From NCBI GenBank assembly GCA_009926625.1, contig RFON01000006.1:21608-85607 (forward strand): a DNA stretch of 64,000 bases, in the 5' to 3' direction. A program made the position numbers and the translations under genes. Shown in pieces: positions 26,704 to 34,513 of the stretch (position 1 is the stretch's first letter; each line of letters opens with the position of its first letter). Under the pieces are notes generated by a model. That model saw nothing but the letters and a program-made list of their open reading frames with translations, had not been told where the DNA came from and did not search any database. The stretch comes from Planctomycetota bacterium (GTDB taxonomy: Bacteria; Planctomycetota; Phycisphaerae; Phycisphaerales; SM1A02).

Positions 26704-27707
26704 TTCGAACCTCCTTGACCACCGACTCCGCCGGCACCACCTGCACCTCCGCGTCCTGATCCACCGCCTGGTCCACCGCGCCCACCTGGTCCACCGCGGC
26801 CGCCCATACCCCCGCGGCCGCCAGGACCGCCGGGACCGCCGCGCCCGCGTTGACCTCCCGCGCCACCAGCGCCGCTACCAGATCCTGAAAGCGGAACTCC
26901 TGCAGTGGGATCGCCGGCAACGCTCGCGCCGAGTGCTCCTGAAGCACCCGCACCTCCAGTGGGATCCTGCGCCAGTGCCCCTTCACCACCCGCACCTGTT
27001 TCGTCGGGAGCGGGCGGCTCGTACGGAGGCGGAACGCGATCGATCGGCACGATCGTTCGCAGCGTCATCAACTCTCGCATGTCTTCGTAGGGATCCTCGC
27101 CATCGGGATCGCCCGCAGCAAAGATCCAGACTCGCAGCGCGTGTGGCAGGCCATTCGCATCCGAGTCCCATGTGTCGTACCACTCTTCCCCGTCAAACGC
27201 TTCCACGAAGATCCCGAGAACGCCGTCCATGATCGGCTCAGCGGATCCACCGCCCTCGTCGTTCTCATCGGGAACTGGATCGACGCGCATCCACAGGGCG
27301 CTGCCGCCGTCGTCATCCTCCACTCGCAATTGGATCTCGTGCTCGAGCCCAGATCCCTCGAGCGTCTTGTTCCGCACGGGCGCGATCCTTGTGGTGTACA
27401 CACGCAGCGTGCTGCGGAACATCTCGCCACCTTCGATCGGTGCAGGGACCGTCGATTGCTCGATCACCACGCGCGTGTCGATCAGGCTGTCGCTGCGGAT
27501 CACCGCTTGGACCTCGCGGCGGACGCGTTCCAGTGCCGCATACGCGCGGAGGTGGGCGGCAAGTCGAACGCGCGCCGTGGCCCGCGCCGCGGCGAGTTGC
27601 TGCAGCGATCCCCCGATCATGCCAACCACGATGACGGCGATCAGTCCCGCGATGATCAGTTCAACCAGCGTGAAGCCGCGTCGGCTGCGCACCGATCGGC
27701 GAACCAT
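26700..27707 (-). CDS. gspJ: type II secretion minor pseudopilin GspJ with Gly-rich tail
   Basis: 335 residues. The prepilin peptidase site and helix are at the N-terminus (RRGFTLVELIIAGLIAVIV; cleavage after Gly). The globular part has YAALERVRREVQAVI and WYDTWDSDANGLPHALRVWI, the latter typical of GspJ. After residue about 230 the protein becomes Pro/Gly-rich and ends in roughly 60 residues of GRGGPGG-type repeats, which is unusual for a pseudopilin that should sit near the pseudopilus tip. The ATG at 27707 is 14 bases after the gspI stop. A longer frame reaches 27842, but pilin similarity starts here. Confidence 0.8.
   Translation of the reverse strand: MVRRSVRSRRGFTLVELIIAGLIAVIVVGMIGGSLQQLAAARATARVRLAAHLRAYAALERVRREVQAVIRSDSLIDTRVVIEQSTVPAPIEGGEMFRSTLRVYTTRIAPVRNKTLEGSGLEHEIQLRVEDDDGGSALWMRVDPVPDENDEGGGSAEPIMDGVLGIFVEAFDGEEWYDTWDSDANGLPHALRVWIFAAGDPDGEDPYEDMRELMTLRTIVPIDRVPPPYEPPAPDETGAGGEGALAQDPTGGAGASGALGASVAGDPTAGVPLSGSGSGAGGAGGQRGRGGPGGPGGRGGMGGRGGPGGRGGPGGGSGRGGAGGAGGVGGQGGSN
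26703..26880 (-). repeat. Gly-codon-rich imperfect repeat encoding the GspJ tail
   Basis: The 3' end of gspJ is made of imperfect repeats of GGN-rich triplets with interspersed CGC/CGT arginine codons. Strongly strand-asymmetric (G-rich on the coding strand). No exact unit longer than about 9 bases. Confidence 0.6.
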
Positions 27708-27720
27708 CGCACGAAGTGGT

Positions 27721-28236
27721 TCACTTGGCTGCACTGGGGTCCTCCTCCAATGACTCGAAGTACGCAGCACGGTCAAGCGCCTCGCTCGGACTGCGTTCTG
27801 GATCAGGGTCCTCGCCAAGCCGCAGCGCCACGCGCGTTGCACATCGGTACTCGCGCCCCTGAGGATCCTTGACGATCAGCAGCACATCGCACGGCATGCC
27901 CTGCGGGGCGTCCTCGATCTTCATGTCGTACTGGAAGTCCCCGTACTTGTAGTTGGGGTCGAATGACGAGAATGATCCCGACGGCGAGTACTGGCGGTTC
28001 CACTCCACGGGGCCGAGTGCCACCAAACTGCCGAGCAGTTCATCCATGAGCGCGGCTGCCTGAACGGCGTGTTCGCCGCGTTGCTGTGCGGTCAAGGACT
28101 GCATCGAAAGCGAGATCGCCGCGCCGAGCCCAATGGCCAAGATCACCCCAGCCACGATGACCTCCATCAGCGCGAACGCCCGCGGCGCTGCCAGTCGCGC
28201 GGTGCGCACGATCGACTCGCTGCGCACGCACATCAC
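27721..28236 (-). CDS. gspI: type II secretion minor pseudopilin GspI
   Basis: 171 residues. N-terminal prepilin motif AFALMEVIVAGVILAIGLGAA, where the residue before the mature Ala-type N-terminus and the conserved Glu are recognisable. The helix continues into SLTAQQRGEHAVQAAALMDELL as in GspI. A compact C-terminal domain follows. The start ATG at 28236 overlaps the gspH stop (ATGA). Confidence 0.78.
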   Translation of the reverse strand: MMCVRSESIVRTARLAAPRAFALMEVIVAGVILAIGLGAAISLSMQSLTAQQRGEHAVQAAALMDELLGSLVALGPVEWNRQYSPSGSFSSFDPNYKYGDFQYDMKIEDAPQGMPCDVLLIVKDPQGREYRCATRVALRLGEDPDPERSPSEALDRAAYFESLEEDPSAAK

Positions 28237-28799
28237 CAGCGCTCTCCCCGCACGCCGCTTTCAAGGTCGACAGGATCCCGAACGAATGCTTCGCGCCTGC
28301 CTTCCTGCTGCCGCATCGGAGTCATCGCGGATGATGGCAGCGACACGGTCGCGTTGACCAGATCGGACTCGAGTCGCAGTTCGATGGAGGGGCGTCCGCC
28401 GCCGGGCACGCTTGGCGCCATCCAGTCGCCGCCACTGACGGGCTCGCCATCGATGACTACATCCACGAGGCGCAGCGCGTCGGGGAGGTGCACTGCGTCA
28501 CTCATCGGATCTGGCTGCCACTCCTGCTTTTCGGGGACCTCGCCGCCAATGCTGAGCGCAGATCCCTTGACGAGGAGCGAAAGGTCGCCCGACTTTGGAT
28601 CCTGCCAAAGCGCGACTTGCTGGCCAGCTGACATCGCCTCGCGAAAGGCGTAGGCAGCGAGCAGTTCCTCGACCGCATCGATGGCCGCCTCGTGCTCCAA
28701 GCGCGTGGTGGTCGCCAAGCGCGGAACGATGAGCCCACCAATGATGACCATCACCAGGATGGCGACGATCAGTTCGATCAGCGTGAAGGCGCGGCGCAT
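28233..28799 (-). CDS. gspH: type II secretion minor pseudopilin GspH
   Basis: 188 residues with an almost canonical prepilin N-terminus, MRRAFTLIELIVAILVMVII, starting at the cleavage site. The following helix (HEAAIDAVEELLAAYAFREAMS) and a beta-rich domain fit GspH or a similar minor pseudopilin. Position between gspG and gspI supports gspH. The gene starts 44 bases after the gspG stop and is coupled to gspI by a 4-base overlap. Confidence 0.78.
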   Translation of the reverse strand: MRRAFTLIELIVAILVMVIIGGLIVPRLATTTRLEHEAAIDAVEELLAAYAFREAMSAGQQVALWQDPKSGDLSLLVKGSALSIGGEVPEKQEWQPDPMSDAVHLPDALRLVDVVIDGEPVSGGDWMAPSVPGGGRPSIELRLESDLVNATVSLPSSAMTPMRQQEGRREAFVRDPVDLESGVRGERW

Positions 28800-28843
28800 C
28801 TATCACCCTTCAATGTGGGCATCCTGCGATGACTCTCCAGTAC

Positions 28844-29308
28844 TCACTGCGAACTGGAAATGTCCGCGTTCTCACCCTCGCCGCCTGGCTGCTTGTCGGC
28901 GCCGTAGCTCACGATGTCGAATGCGCCGTTATCCCCAGGCACCTTGATGATGTAGCGGCCACCCCACGGATCATCGAGCGCCTTCGCTCCGCCCTCGATC
29001 TGGGGGTTGTCGCCCTCGGTCAGGACAATGAGGTCATCTGGAGGCGTGCTTGCCCCCGATGCGACCATGTAGAGGCGAACCTGGCTGGCGATCTGCTTGA
29101 CGCCTGCCCGTGCCGACTTCGACTTGGCATCGCCGATCCAGCGGATCACATTTGGCGCGACCACAGCGGCAAGGATCGCAACGATGGTCACGGCCACGAT
29201 CACCTCCAACAGGCTGAAGCCAGCGCGGGCGCGCGGGATTGTGCGCCGCATGACTCGGCGGCAATCGGAACAGGGAGCGAGGGCCTTTCGGTCATCAGTC
29301 GTGCGCAT
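28844..29308 (-). CDS. gspG: type II secretion major pseudopilin GspG
   Basis: 154 residues. Prepilin motif ARAGFSLLEVIVAVTIVAIL, the helix to VKQIASQVRLYMVASG, then the GspG-specific DDPWGGRYIIKVPGDNGAFDIVSYGADKQPGGEGENADI, matching the calcium-loop and C-terminal signature of major pseudopilins. The ATG at 29308 has TTGGAG upstream at good spacing; it gives a 29-residue leader, longer than usual. An internal ATG at 29251 would give a standard 10-residue leader. The separate ribosome site fits the high expression expected of the major pseudopilin. Confidence 0.93.
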   Translation of the reverse strand: MRTTDDRKALAPCSDCRRVMRRTIPRARAGFSLLEVIVAVTIVAILAAVVAPNVIRWIGDAKSKSARAGVKQIASQVRLYMVASGASTPPDDLIVLTEGDNPQIEGGAKALDDPWGGRYIIKVPGDNGAFDIVSYGADKQPGGEGENADISSSQ

Positions 29309-29369
29309 GATTCATTTCTCCAAGAGGTAGTGAGGCGGGCAAACGGCGAATGAAAACAACATGGTTCGA

Positions 29370-30614
29370 TCAGCCTGCGAGTCCTTGCTGCATCTTGAGC
29401 AGAGGGAGCAGGATTCCGCTGAGAACGAAGCCGGCAACGGCACCCATGACGATGAGCAGCACGGGTGGGAGTGCCTTCGTGAAGACTTTGAGGGACTGGT
29501 TCACCTGACGGTCGAACGCAGTCGCCGCATGAAGCAGCATCGGCTCGAGGCGACCGGAGCGCTCGCCGATGTTCACGATCTGCACGAGCAGCGGGGGAAA
29601 CAGTCCCGATCGCTCGAGCGGATCGGCGAGTGACGAACCGGTCGTGACGCGTTCAAGAACCTGATCGATGGCAGCCATCATTGCTGCGTTGCCGAGCGTG
29701 TCGCGAACAACACGGAGCGCCTGAAGGATCGGGATGCCCGCGGAGACCAGCGTCCCAAGCGTGCGCGTGAAGCGAGCCACCGCCACATCGCGAAGCAGCG
29801 TGCCAAGAATCGGAATCCGCAGCAGGAAAAGGTCGACCTGCAGTCGGTTGGTCGGCACCGCGATCCATGTGCGCCAGGCCAGCAGCGCGCCGACGATGCA
29901 CAACAGGATCAACCACCACCACGATGCCGTGAAGTCGGCGACATTGAGCAGCACCATGGTGGGCCACGGCAGTTCGCCGCCCCCCGGCTGACTCATGAGC
30001 GGCTTCATCAACTTCGGCAGCACGAAGGTGACGAGCACGATCACGCTGGCGACCACGAGCCCCGCCACGATCATCGGATACACGGTGGCGCCAACAAGCT
30101 CCCGCCGCAGTTCGACGGAGCGGTCGAGCAGGTCGGCGAGCTGGTGCAGCACCTCCGCGTTTCGCCCTGAAGCATCGGCGGCGCGGAACATGCCGACGGT
30201 CATGTCATCAAAGGGCGGTCCGTACTCCTTCGCAGCTTGATGCAGCGTGACGCCCGCCTCCACTCGCTCGATGATGAAGTCGAGGATCACGGGAAGCGCG
30301 CGCCCCGCAGCCTGGCGACGCACCGTTCGCAGCGACTGCAGCAGGGGCAGGCCAGCCTCAATGGCCGTCGCCAGATTGCGGATCAGGGTGGCCAGTTCCG
30401 AGCGGTTGATCGTTGGCTTTCCACGCGCCGCGAGTCGGATCGGAGCCGCGCCTGCGTTCCCTCCGCGCGCTCCCTTGCCGTCCTCGCGAAGCTCCTCGAT
30501 CGAGGTCGCGACCACGCCCTTCACCGACAGCATCCGCATCGCCTCCGAGCGATCCTGTGCTTCGATGACGCCTGCGCCAGCCGCGCCAATGCCTTGGTAC
30601 CGGAAGGAGGGCAT
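29370..30614 (-). CDS. gspF: type II secretion inner-membrane platform protein GspF
   Basis: 414 residues with the GspF repeat pair: LATLIRNLATAIEAGLPLLQSL in the first half and FTRTLGTLVSAGIPILQALRVV in the second. Membrane helices at about residues 180-205 (MIVAGLVVASVIVLVTFVLP), 225-250 and near the C-terminus (VLLIVMGAVAGFVLSGILLPLL). The N-terminal MPSFRYQGIGAAG is typical. The start at 30614 lies 7 bases after the gspE stop. Confidence 0.93.
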   Translation of the reverse strand: MPSFRYQGIGAAGAGVIEAQDRSEAMRMLSVKGVVATSIEELREDGKGARGGNAGAAPIRLAARGKPTINRSELATLIRNLATAIEAGLPLLQSLRTVRRQAAGRALPVILDFIIERVEAGVTLHQAAKEYGPPFDDMTVGMFRAADASGRNAEVLHQLADLLDRSVELRRELVGATVYPMIVAGLVVASVIVLVTFVLPKLMKPLMSQPGGGELPWPTMVLLNVADFTASWWWLILLCIVGALLAWRTWIAVPTNRLQVDLFLLRIPILGTLLRDVAVARFTRTLGTLVSAGIPILQALRVVRDTLGNAAMMAAIDQVLERVTTGSSLADPLERSGLFPPLLVQIVNIGERSGRLEPMLLHAATAFDRQVNQSLKVFTKALPPVLLIVMGAVAGFVLSGILLPLLKMQQGLAG

Positions 30615-30621
30615 GAGAGAC

Positions 30622-32277
30622 CTATGCGGTCAGGTCCTCGACATCCTGTGTCGCGCGGAGCACTTCGTTGATCGTGGTCATGCCAGACTGCGCCTTGCGG
30701 ACGCCGTCATCGCGCATCGTGGTGAAGTCGTCGTCGAGCAGAGTGCGCAACTCGGCGACCGGCAGTCCCTTGGCAATGCCTTGGCGCAGCGCAGACGAAA
30801 CGCGGATCAATTCGAAGAACCCAATTCGCCTGCGGAATCCGCTGTTCTTGCATTCATCGCAGCCACCAGGCATCCACTCCTGACCGCCGAAGCCGCTGAC
30901 CTCCGTTGCGGTGAGCCGCACCCGCGACTCATCGCCCAACGGCACTTGCTTGCGGCAGATGCCGCAGAGGCGACGACCGAGCCGCTGTGCGAGCAGCCCT
31001 TCGAGCACGCTCGCGACCAAGAAGGGTTCCGCGCCCATGTCCGTGAGTCGGCCGATGCTCGATATCGCGTCGTTCGTATGCAGCGTGGAAAGGATGAGGT
31101 GACCGGTCAGCGCCGAGCGAATGGCAATGTCCACCGTCTCGTTGTCGCGGATCTCGCCGACGAGGATCACATCAGGATCCTGTCGGAGGATCGCTCGCAG
31201 CCCGATCTGGAAAGTGAGCCCACGCTTGGGATTCACGGGAATCTGGTTGACCCCTGCGAGTTCGTACTCGACGGGGTCTTCCACGGTGATGATCTTCAGC
31301 GTCGGGTCGTAGAGCTTGCTGAGTGCCGCATACAGCGTGGTGGTCTTGCCCGATCCAGTCGGTCCAGTCACCAGCAGGAGTCCGTGCGGCTTGTCGATCA
31401 GTCGGTCCATGGTGGCGACATGCGCATCGCTCATGCCAAGCCCGCGCAGGTCAAGCGGCAGGTTGCTCTTGTCGAGGATTCGCATCACGATGCTCTCGCC
31501 GTAGATGGTCGGCACGGTCGACACACGGAGATCGACCTTGCGTCCCTCGAAGCGCAGCGTGATGTGTCCGTCCTGCGGGATGTATCGCTCGGCGATGTTC
31601 ATCATCGACATGATCTTGATGCGACCCACCAGCGCAGCCTGCAGGTGCTTCGGAGGCGATGGCTGCTCGATCAGCACGCCATCGATTCGATACTTGATCT
31701 TGATGTCGTTCTCGAACGGTTCGATGTGGATATCGCTCGTGCGACTCTGGATCGCCTCGAGAATCAGCAGATTGACGAGGTTGATGAGCGTCGGCTGCTC
31801 CGCCATGCGGTGCACATCTGCCGCTTCGATCGCATCGACATTGTGGACGCCTTCCTCGGCCGACGCGTCGCCGTCCCCCGCGAGCGACTCCGCGATTCGC
31901 GCCGCGGTGGTGCCGTACGCCTTGCGCATCAAATCGCCGAACGGGGCAGCCTCAAGGCCGACCCGCGTGACGGGCATTCGCGCGAGCGTGGCGATCTCGT
32001 CGGCCGCCATCAAGTCAAGCGGGTTGAACATCGCCACATGAACGCGCCCCTTCTCGATTCGGAAGGGCACCGCCCGAACCCGCACGGCAACTTCGGGCGT
32101 CAACAGGTTGATGGCGGCCGCATCGGTGTCGGGCGCCTTCTCGAGCCACTCAATCCCAAGCGCCTTGCACCGCTCGCGAATACGCGCTGCATCGGCCTCG
32201 GGGCCGCCTGCTGGCTTCTCGCCGGGCTTTGCGGCGCTGGCGGAGAGTTGCAACTCGGCGGTGGGTGGCGGCGTCAT
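30622..32277 (-). CDS. gspE: type II secretion ATPase GspE
   Basis: 551 residues; cytoplasmic hexameric ATPase that drives pseudopilus assembly. An N1-type domain is followed by NLLILEAIQSRTSDIHIEPFE, Walker A GPTGSGKTTTLYAAL, the Asp box (KIITVEDPVEY), Walker B with ILRQDPDVILVGEIRD, and the His box HLILSTLHTNDA. The tetracysteine zinc motif is present (CGICRKQ about 30 residues before CDECKNSGF). The ATG at 32277 is 4 bases after the upstream stop and has a weak GAG upstream. Confidence 0.95.
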   Translation of the reverse strand: MTPPPTAELQLSASAAKPGEKPAGGPEADAARIRERCKALGIEWLEKAPDTDAAAINLLTPEVAVRVRAVPFRIEKGRVHVAMFNPLDLMAADEIATLARMPVTRVGLEAAPFGDLMRKAYGTTAARIAESLAGDGDASAEEGVHNVDAIEAADVHRMAEQPTLINLVNLLILEAIQSRTSDIHIEPFENDIKIKYRIDGVLIEQPSPPKHLQAALVGRIKIMSMMNIAERYIPQDGHITLRFEGRKVDLRVSTVPTIYGESIVMRILDKSNLPLDLRGLGMSDAHVATMDRLIDKPHGLLLVTGPTGSGKTTTLYAALSKLYDPTLKIITVEDPVEYELAGVNQIPVNPKRGLTFQIGLRAILRQDPDVILVGEIRDNETVDIAIRSALTGHLILSTLHTNDAISSIGRLTDMGAEPFLVASVLEGLLAQRLGRRLCGICRKQVPLGDESRVRLTATEVSGFGGQEWMPGGCDECKNSGFRRRIGFFELIRVSSALRQGIAKGLPVAELRTLLDDDFTTMRDDGVRKAQSGMTTINEVLRATQDVEDLTA

Positions 32278-32281
32278 CTTC

Positions 32282-33628
32282 TCACTCGTCGGACTTCGAT
32301 GCGGGCTTGTTCCTGTCTCTTATACACATCTGACGCTGCCGAGGCGTTCGTTCATCAGGATCGCGCGTGCGGATGCGAGGCGATGCCGGCTCTCCATCCG
32401 ACGCGAGATTCGGCTGCGCAGTGGCTCCCTTGCTCACTCCGCTCATCGGGCGCTGCTGAGCGGCAGCAACCTTCGCAGCTCCGGGCAACTGCGCACACAA
32501 GTCCGCTCCGACGATCTTGCAGATTGCCTCTCGGGTCTGTTCGTCGTGGCGATCGCGATCCTCATGGAGCGGCTTGTAGGGATCGGATGGCTTCGGGACA
32601 TTCGCCTGACCCTGCGATGCCCGCCGCCGTGCCTCCTCGGACTGCTTCTTCGGTTCCTCCGTTCGATACACCTGTGCAAGCGTCGCCTGCCACTGCGCGT
32701 ACCAAGTGCTGTACTCCGCTTCGAGTGCGTTCAACTGCGATATCTGATCGGGTGAAAGCCCCGGCAGCTCGCGCGCCGCCGCGAAGTAGGGAATCATCGC
32801 GCTTGGTCGGTACACGCTTGGGAACGCCTCGCGCAGCGCACGGTCGCGGAACGCTGGCCCATACTGAGTGCCAAACGCGGTTGCGAGCGCCGTGATGTGC
32901 TGTTCCTGCAGGTCGCGCAAGACAACGCGCTTCGCGACGATCAATTCGATCTCTCGGACTCCCGCATTGTTGTCGTTGCTGACCATCGCCGCCTTGATTC
33001 GCTCCTGCGAATCTGCCATCTGCCGCGCGCGTTCAGCGAGCGCGCCATCGATCGCCAACTCGTAGGCGGTCACGGCGGCCGCCGCGGACTTCATCGCCTC
33101 TGGGGGAACTTCGGATGCACGAGCGATCACGACGAGGTCGAGGCTCTCGGCGCTCAGCACGCCACGCGGCAATTCCTTTTCGCGCCGCATCGCTCGTTCC
33201 AGCTTTGGCCAGCGGGCAACCTGCTCATCGCTGAGGATCGCCTGCACATTCTCGACGAAGCGATCGTGCAACTTCCGCTTCTCCGCCGTCCATTCGTTGA
33301 TCGGACCGAGGATCACGCTCATCGCGCCCTTGTCACCTGCGGCGATGATCTGATCCTTCATCGCCTTCATCTTGTCCTTCAGTCCCTCGGTGCCAAGCTT
33401 GAAGCTGTCCGCGTAGTCGGTCAGCAGGCTCTCGAGCACGGCTTGCTGCGAGTCATCGAGTTCGAGCACATCGGCGAAGACCACCATGTCGCGCGAGAGG
33501 AAATCGGGTTGGAACGCTTCGACGAAGCCCGCATTCGCGCCGAGCTGCGCATGAGCGGTGGAGCAGGGGGAGAGCACCTGAAACACGGCAGCGGCAATGC
33601 ATGCGATGATCAATCGAGGAGTCTTCAT
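32282..33628 (-). CDS. secreted helical protein upstream of gspE (C-terminus corrupted by adapter)
   Basis: 448 codons. Signal peptide at residues 1-28 (MKTPRLIIACIAAAV, cleavage after AHAQ). The mature part is helical and charged, with LDDSQQAVLESLLTDY, a region like Spy/periplasmic adaptor helices (AILSDEQVARWPKLERAMRREKEL) and GLSPDQISQLNALEAEY, then a Lys/Arg/Gln-rich tail. No family recognised. The last about 20 codons read through an inserted Nextera adapter (residues RQMCIRDR), so the true C-terminus is unknown. The ATG at 33628 has GAAGGA 9 bases upstream. It is probably the first gene of the secretion operon; the gspE start follows its stop by 4 bases. Confidence 0.6.
   Translation of the reverse strand: MKTPRLIIACIAAAVFQVLSPCSTAHAQLGANAGFVEAFQPDFLSRDMVVFADVLELDDSQQAVLESLLTDYADSFKLGTEGLKDKMKAMKDQIIAAGDKGAMSVILGPINEWTAEKRKLHDRFVENVQAILSDEQVARWPKLERAMRREKELPRGVLSAESLDLVVIARASEVPPEAMKSAAAAVTAYELAIDGALAERARQMADSQERIKAAMVSNDNNAGVREIELIVAKRVVLRDLQEQHITALATAFGTQYGPAFRDRALREAFPSVYRPSAMIPYFAAARELPGLSPDQISQLNALEAEYSTWYAQWQATLAQVYRTEEPKKQSEEARRRASQGQANVPKPSDPYKPLHEDRDRHDEQTREAICKIVGADLCAQLPGAAKVAAAQQRPMSGVSKGATAQPNLASDGEPASPRIRTRDPDERTPRQRQMCIRDRNKPASKSDE
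32313..32342. other. Nextera transposase adapter remnant (assembly artefact)
   Basis: The 19-base Tn5 mosaic end CTGTCTCTTATACACATCT is present exactly, followed by GACGCTGCCGA, the next 11 bases of the Illumina Nextera Read 1 adapter. This is library-preparation DNA, not genome. It gives the well-known spurious peptides LLYTSDAAE on the plus strand and QMCIRDR on the minus strand. The join between the flanking genome segments is therefore unreliable. Confidence 0.97.
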
Positions 33629-33736
33629 GGCGGCATTCCTTCGGGGAAGATGGGGGGCGATCCTTCTCGTCATGGAGTGAACGAACAATTCGGGAATGTA
33701 TGGCAGCAGGACTGCGGATTCGGAGGTTATCAGGCT

Positions 33737-34465
33737 CTACGGCGAGCCCCGAACGGTGCGCTGTTCGATTCGCTTCTCGCTCACCGTTTTCACAAGTCGG
33801 TTCACGAAAATGGAAGGGGTGTGGATCTGGTCTGGATCCAGCGTTCCCGCAGGCACGATCTCCTCCACCTCCGCGATGCAGATGTTGCCGCAGGTGGCAA
33901 CCATCGGATTGAAGTTGCGGGCCGTCTTGCGGTAGACCAAGTTGCCGACCGTGTCGCCGCGCCACGCCTTCACCAAGGCAAGATCCGCGCGGATGCCACG
34001 CTCCATCACGAATGTCTCGCCGTCGAACACCTCATGTGGCTTCCCCTCGGCAACGGGCGTTCCAACCCCGGTCTTGGTGAAGAACGCGGGAATGCCGGCG
34101 CCGCCTGCCCGAAGGCGTTCCGCGAGGGTGCCTTGCGGGGTGAACTCGACTTCGAGTTCGCCAGCCATGAATTGACGCTCGAACTCGGCGTTCTCTCCGA
34201 CATAACTGGAGATCATCTTCCGAACTTGCTTGGTCTGCAGCAGCATTCCAAGTCCCCAATCGTCGACGCCTGCGTTGTTGCTCGCGACCGTCAGGTTCCG
34301 AGCACCGCTCTCCCGCAGTGCCACGATCAGCTGTTCGGGGATGCCGCAAAGCCCGAACCCACCGACGGCGATCAGCATTCCATCCTTGACGATGCCACGC
34401 AGCGCGTCTGCGCATGTTGGGAAAACCTTGCTCGTGACCGCGGTGGAGGCATTCGTTGCAACCAT
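33737..34465 (-). CDS. scoA: 3-oxoacid (succinyl-CoA:acetoacetate) CoA-transferase, A subunit
   Basis: 242 residues. The glycine-rich CoA-binding GGFGLCGIPEQLIVALRES is at about residues 34-52. NNAGVDDWGLGMLLQ, PQGTLAERLRAGGAGIPAFFT and the ARNFNPMVAT segment follow, all typical of the alpha subunit. The catalytic Glu belongs to the B subunit, which is not found on either side, so the partner must be encoded elsewhere. The ATG at 34465 is supported by a TACACT box 6 bases upstream; a longer frame to 35077 runs antisense through the transporter and is spurious. Confidence 0.9.
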   Translation of the reverse strand: MVATNASTAVTSKVFPTCADALRGIVKDGMLIAVGGFGLCGIPEQLIVALRESGARNLTVASNNAGVDDWGLGMLLQTKQVRKMISSYVGENAEFERQFMAGELEVEFTPQGTLAERLRAGGAGIPAFFTKTGVGTPVAEGKPHEVFDGETFVMERGIRADLALVKAWRGDTVGNLVYRKTARNFNPMVATCGNICIAEVEEIVPAGTLDPDQIHTPSIFVNRLVKTVSEKRIEQRTVRGSP

Positions 34466-34471
34466 GGCTTG

Positions 34472-34477
34472 AGTGTA
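34472..34477 (-). promoter_or_regulatory. -10 box of scoA, leaderless spacing
   Basis: TACACT on the minus strand, 6 bases before the scoA ATG and without a ribosome site. Confidence 0.5.
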
Positions 34478-34501
34478 AGGACCTGCTGCGATGTGCAGTG
34501 C

Positions 34502-34507
34502 TAGGCT
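34502..34507 (+). promoter_or_regulatory. -10 box of the MFS gene, leaderless spacing
   Basis: TAGGCT, 6 bases before the GTG start at 34514. It forms a divergent pair with the scoA promoter, 24 bases away. Confidence 0.5.
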
Positions 34508-34513
34508 CAACCC

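Noticed and set aside
30247..32895. 882-codon plus-strand open frame across gspF/gspE
   Set aside because: Antisense to two certain genes and reads straight through the adapter.
32897..34504. 535-codon plus-strand open frame
   Set aside because: Antisense to the secreted protein and scoA, both with clear motifs and starts.
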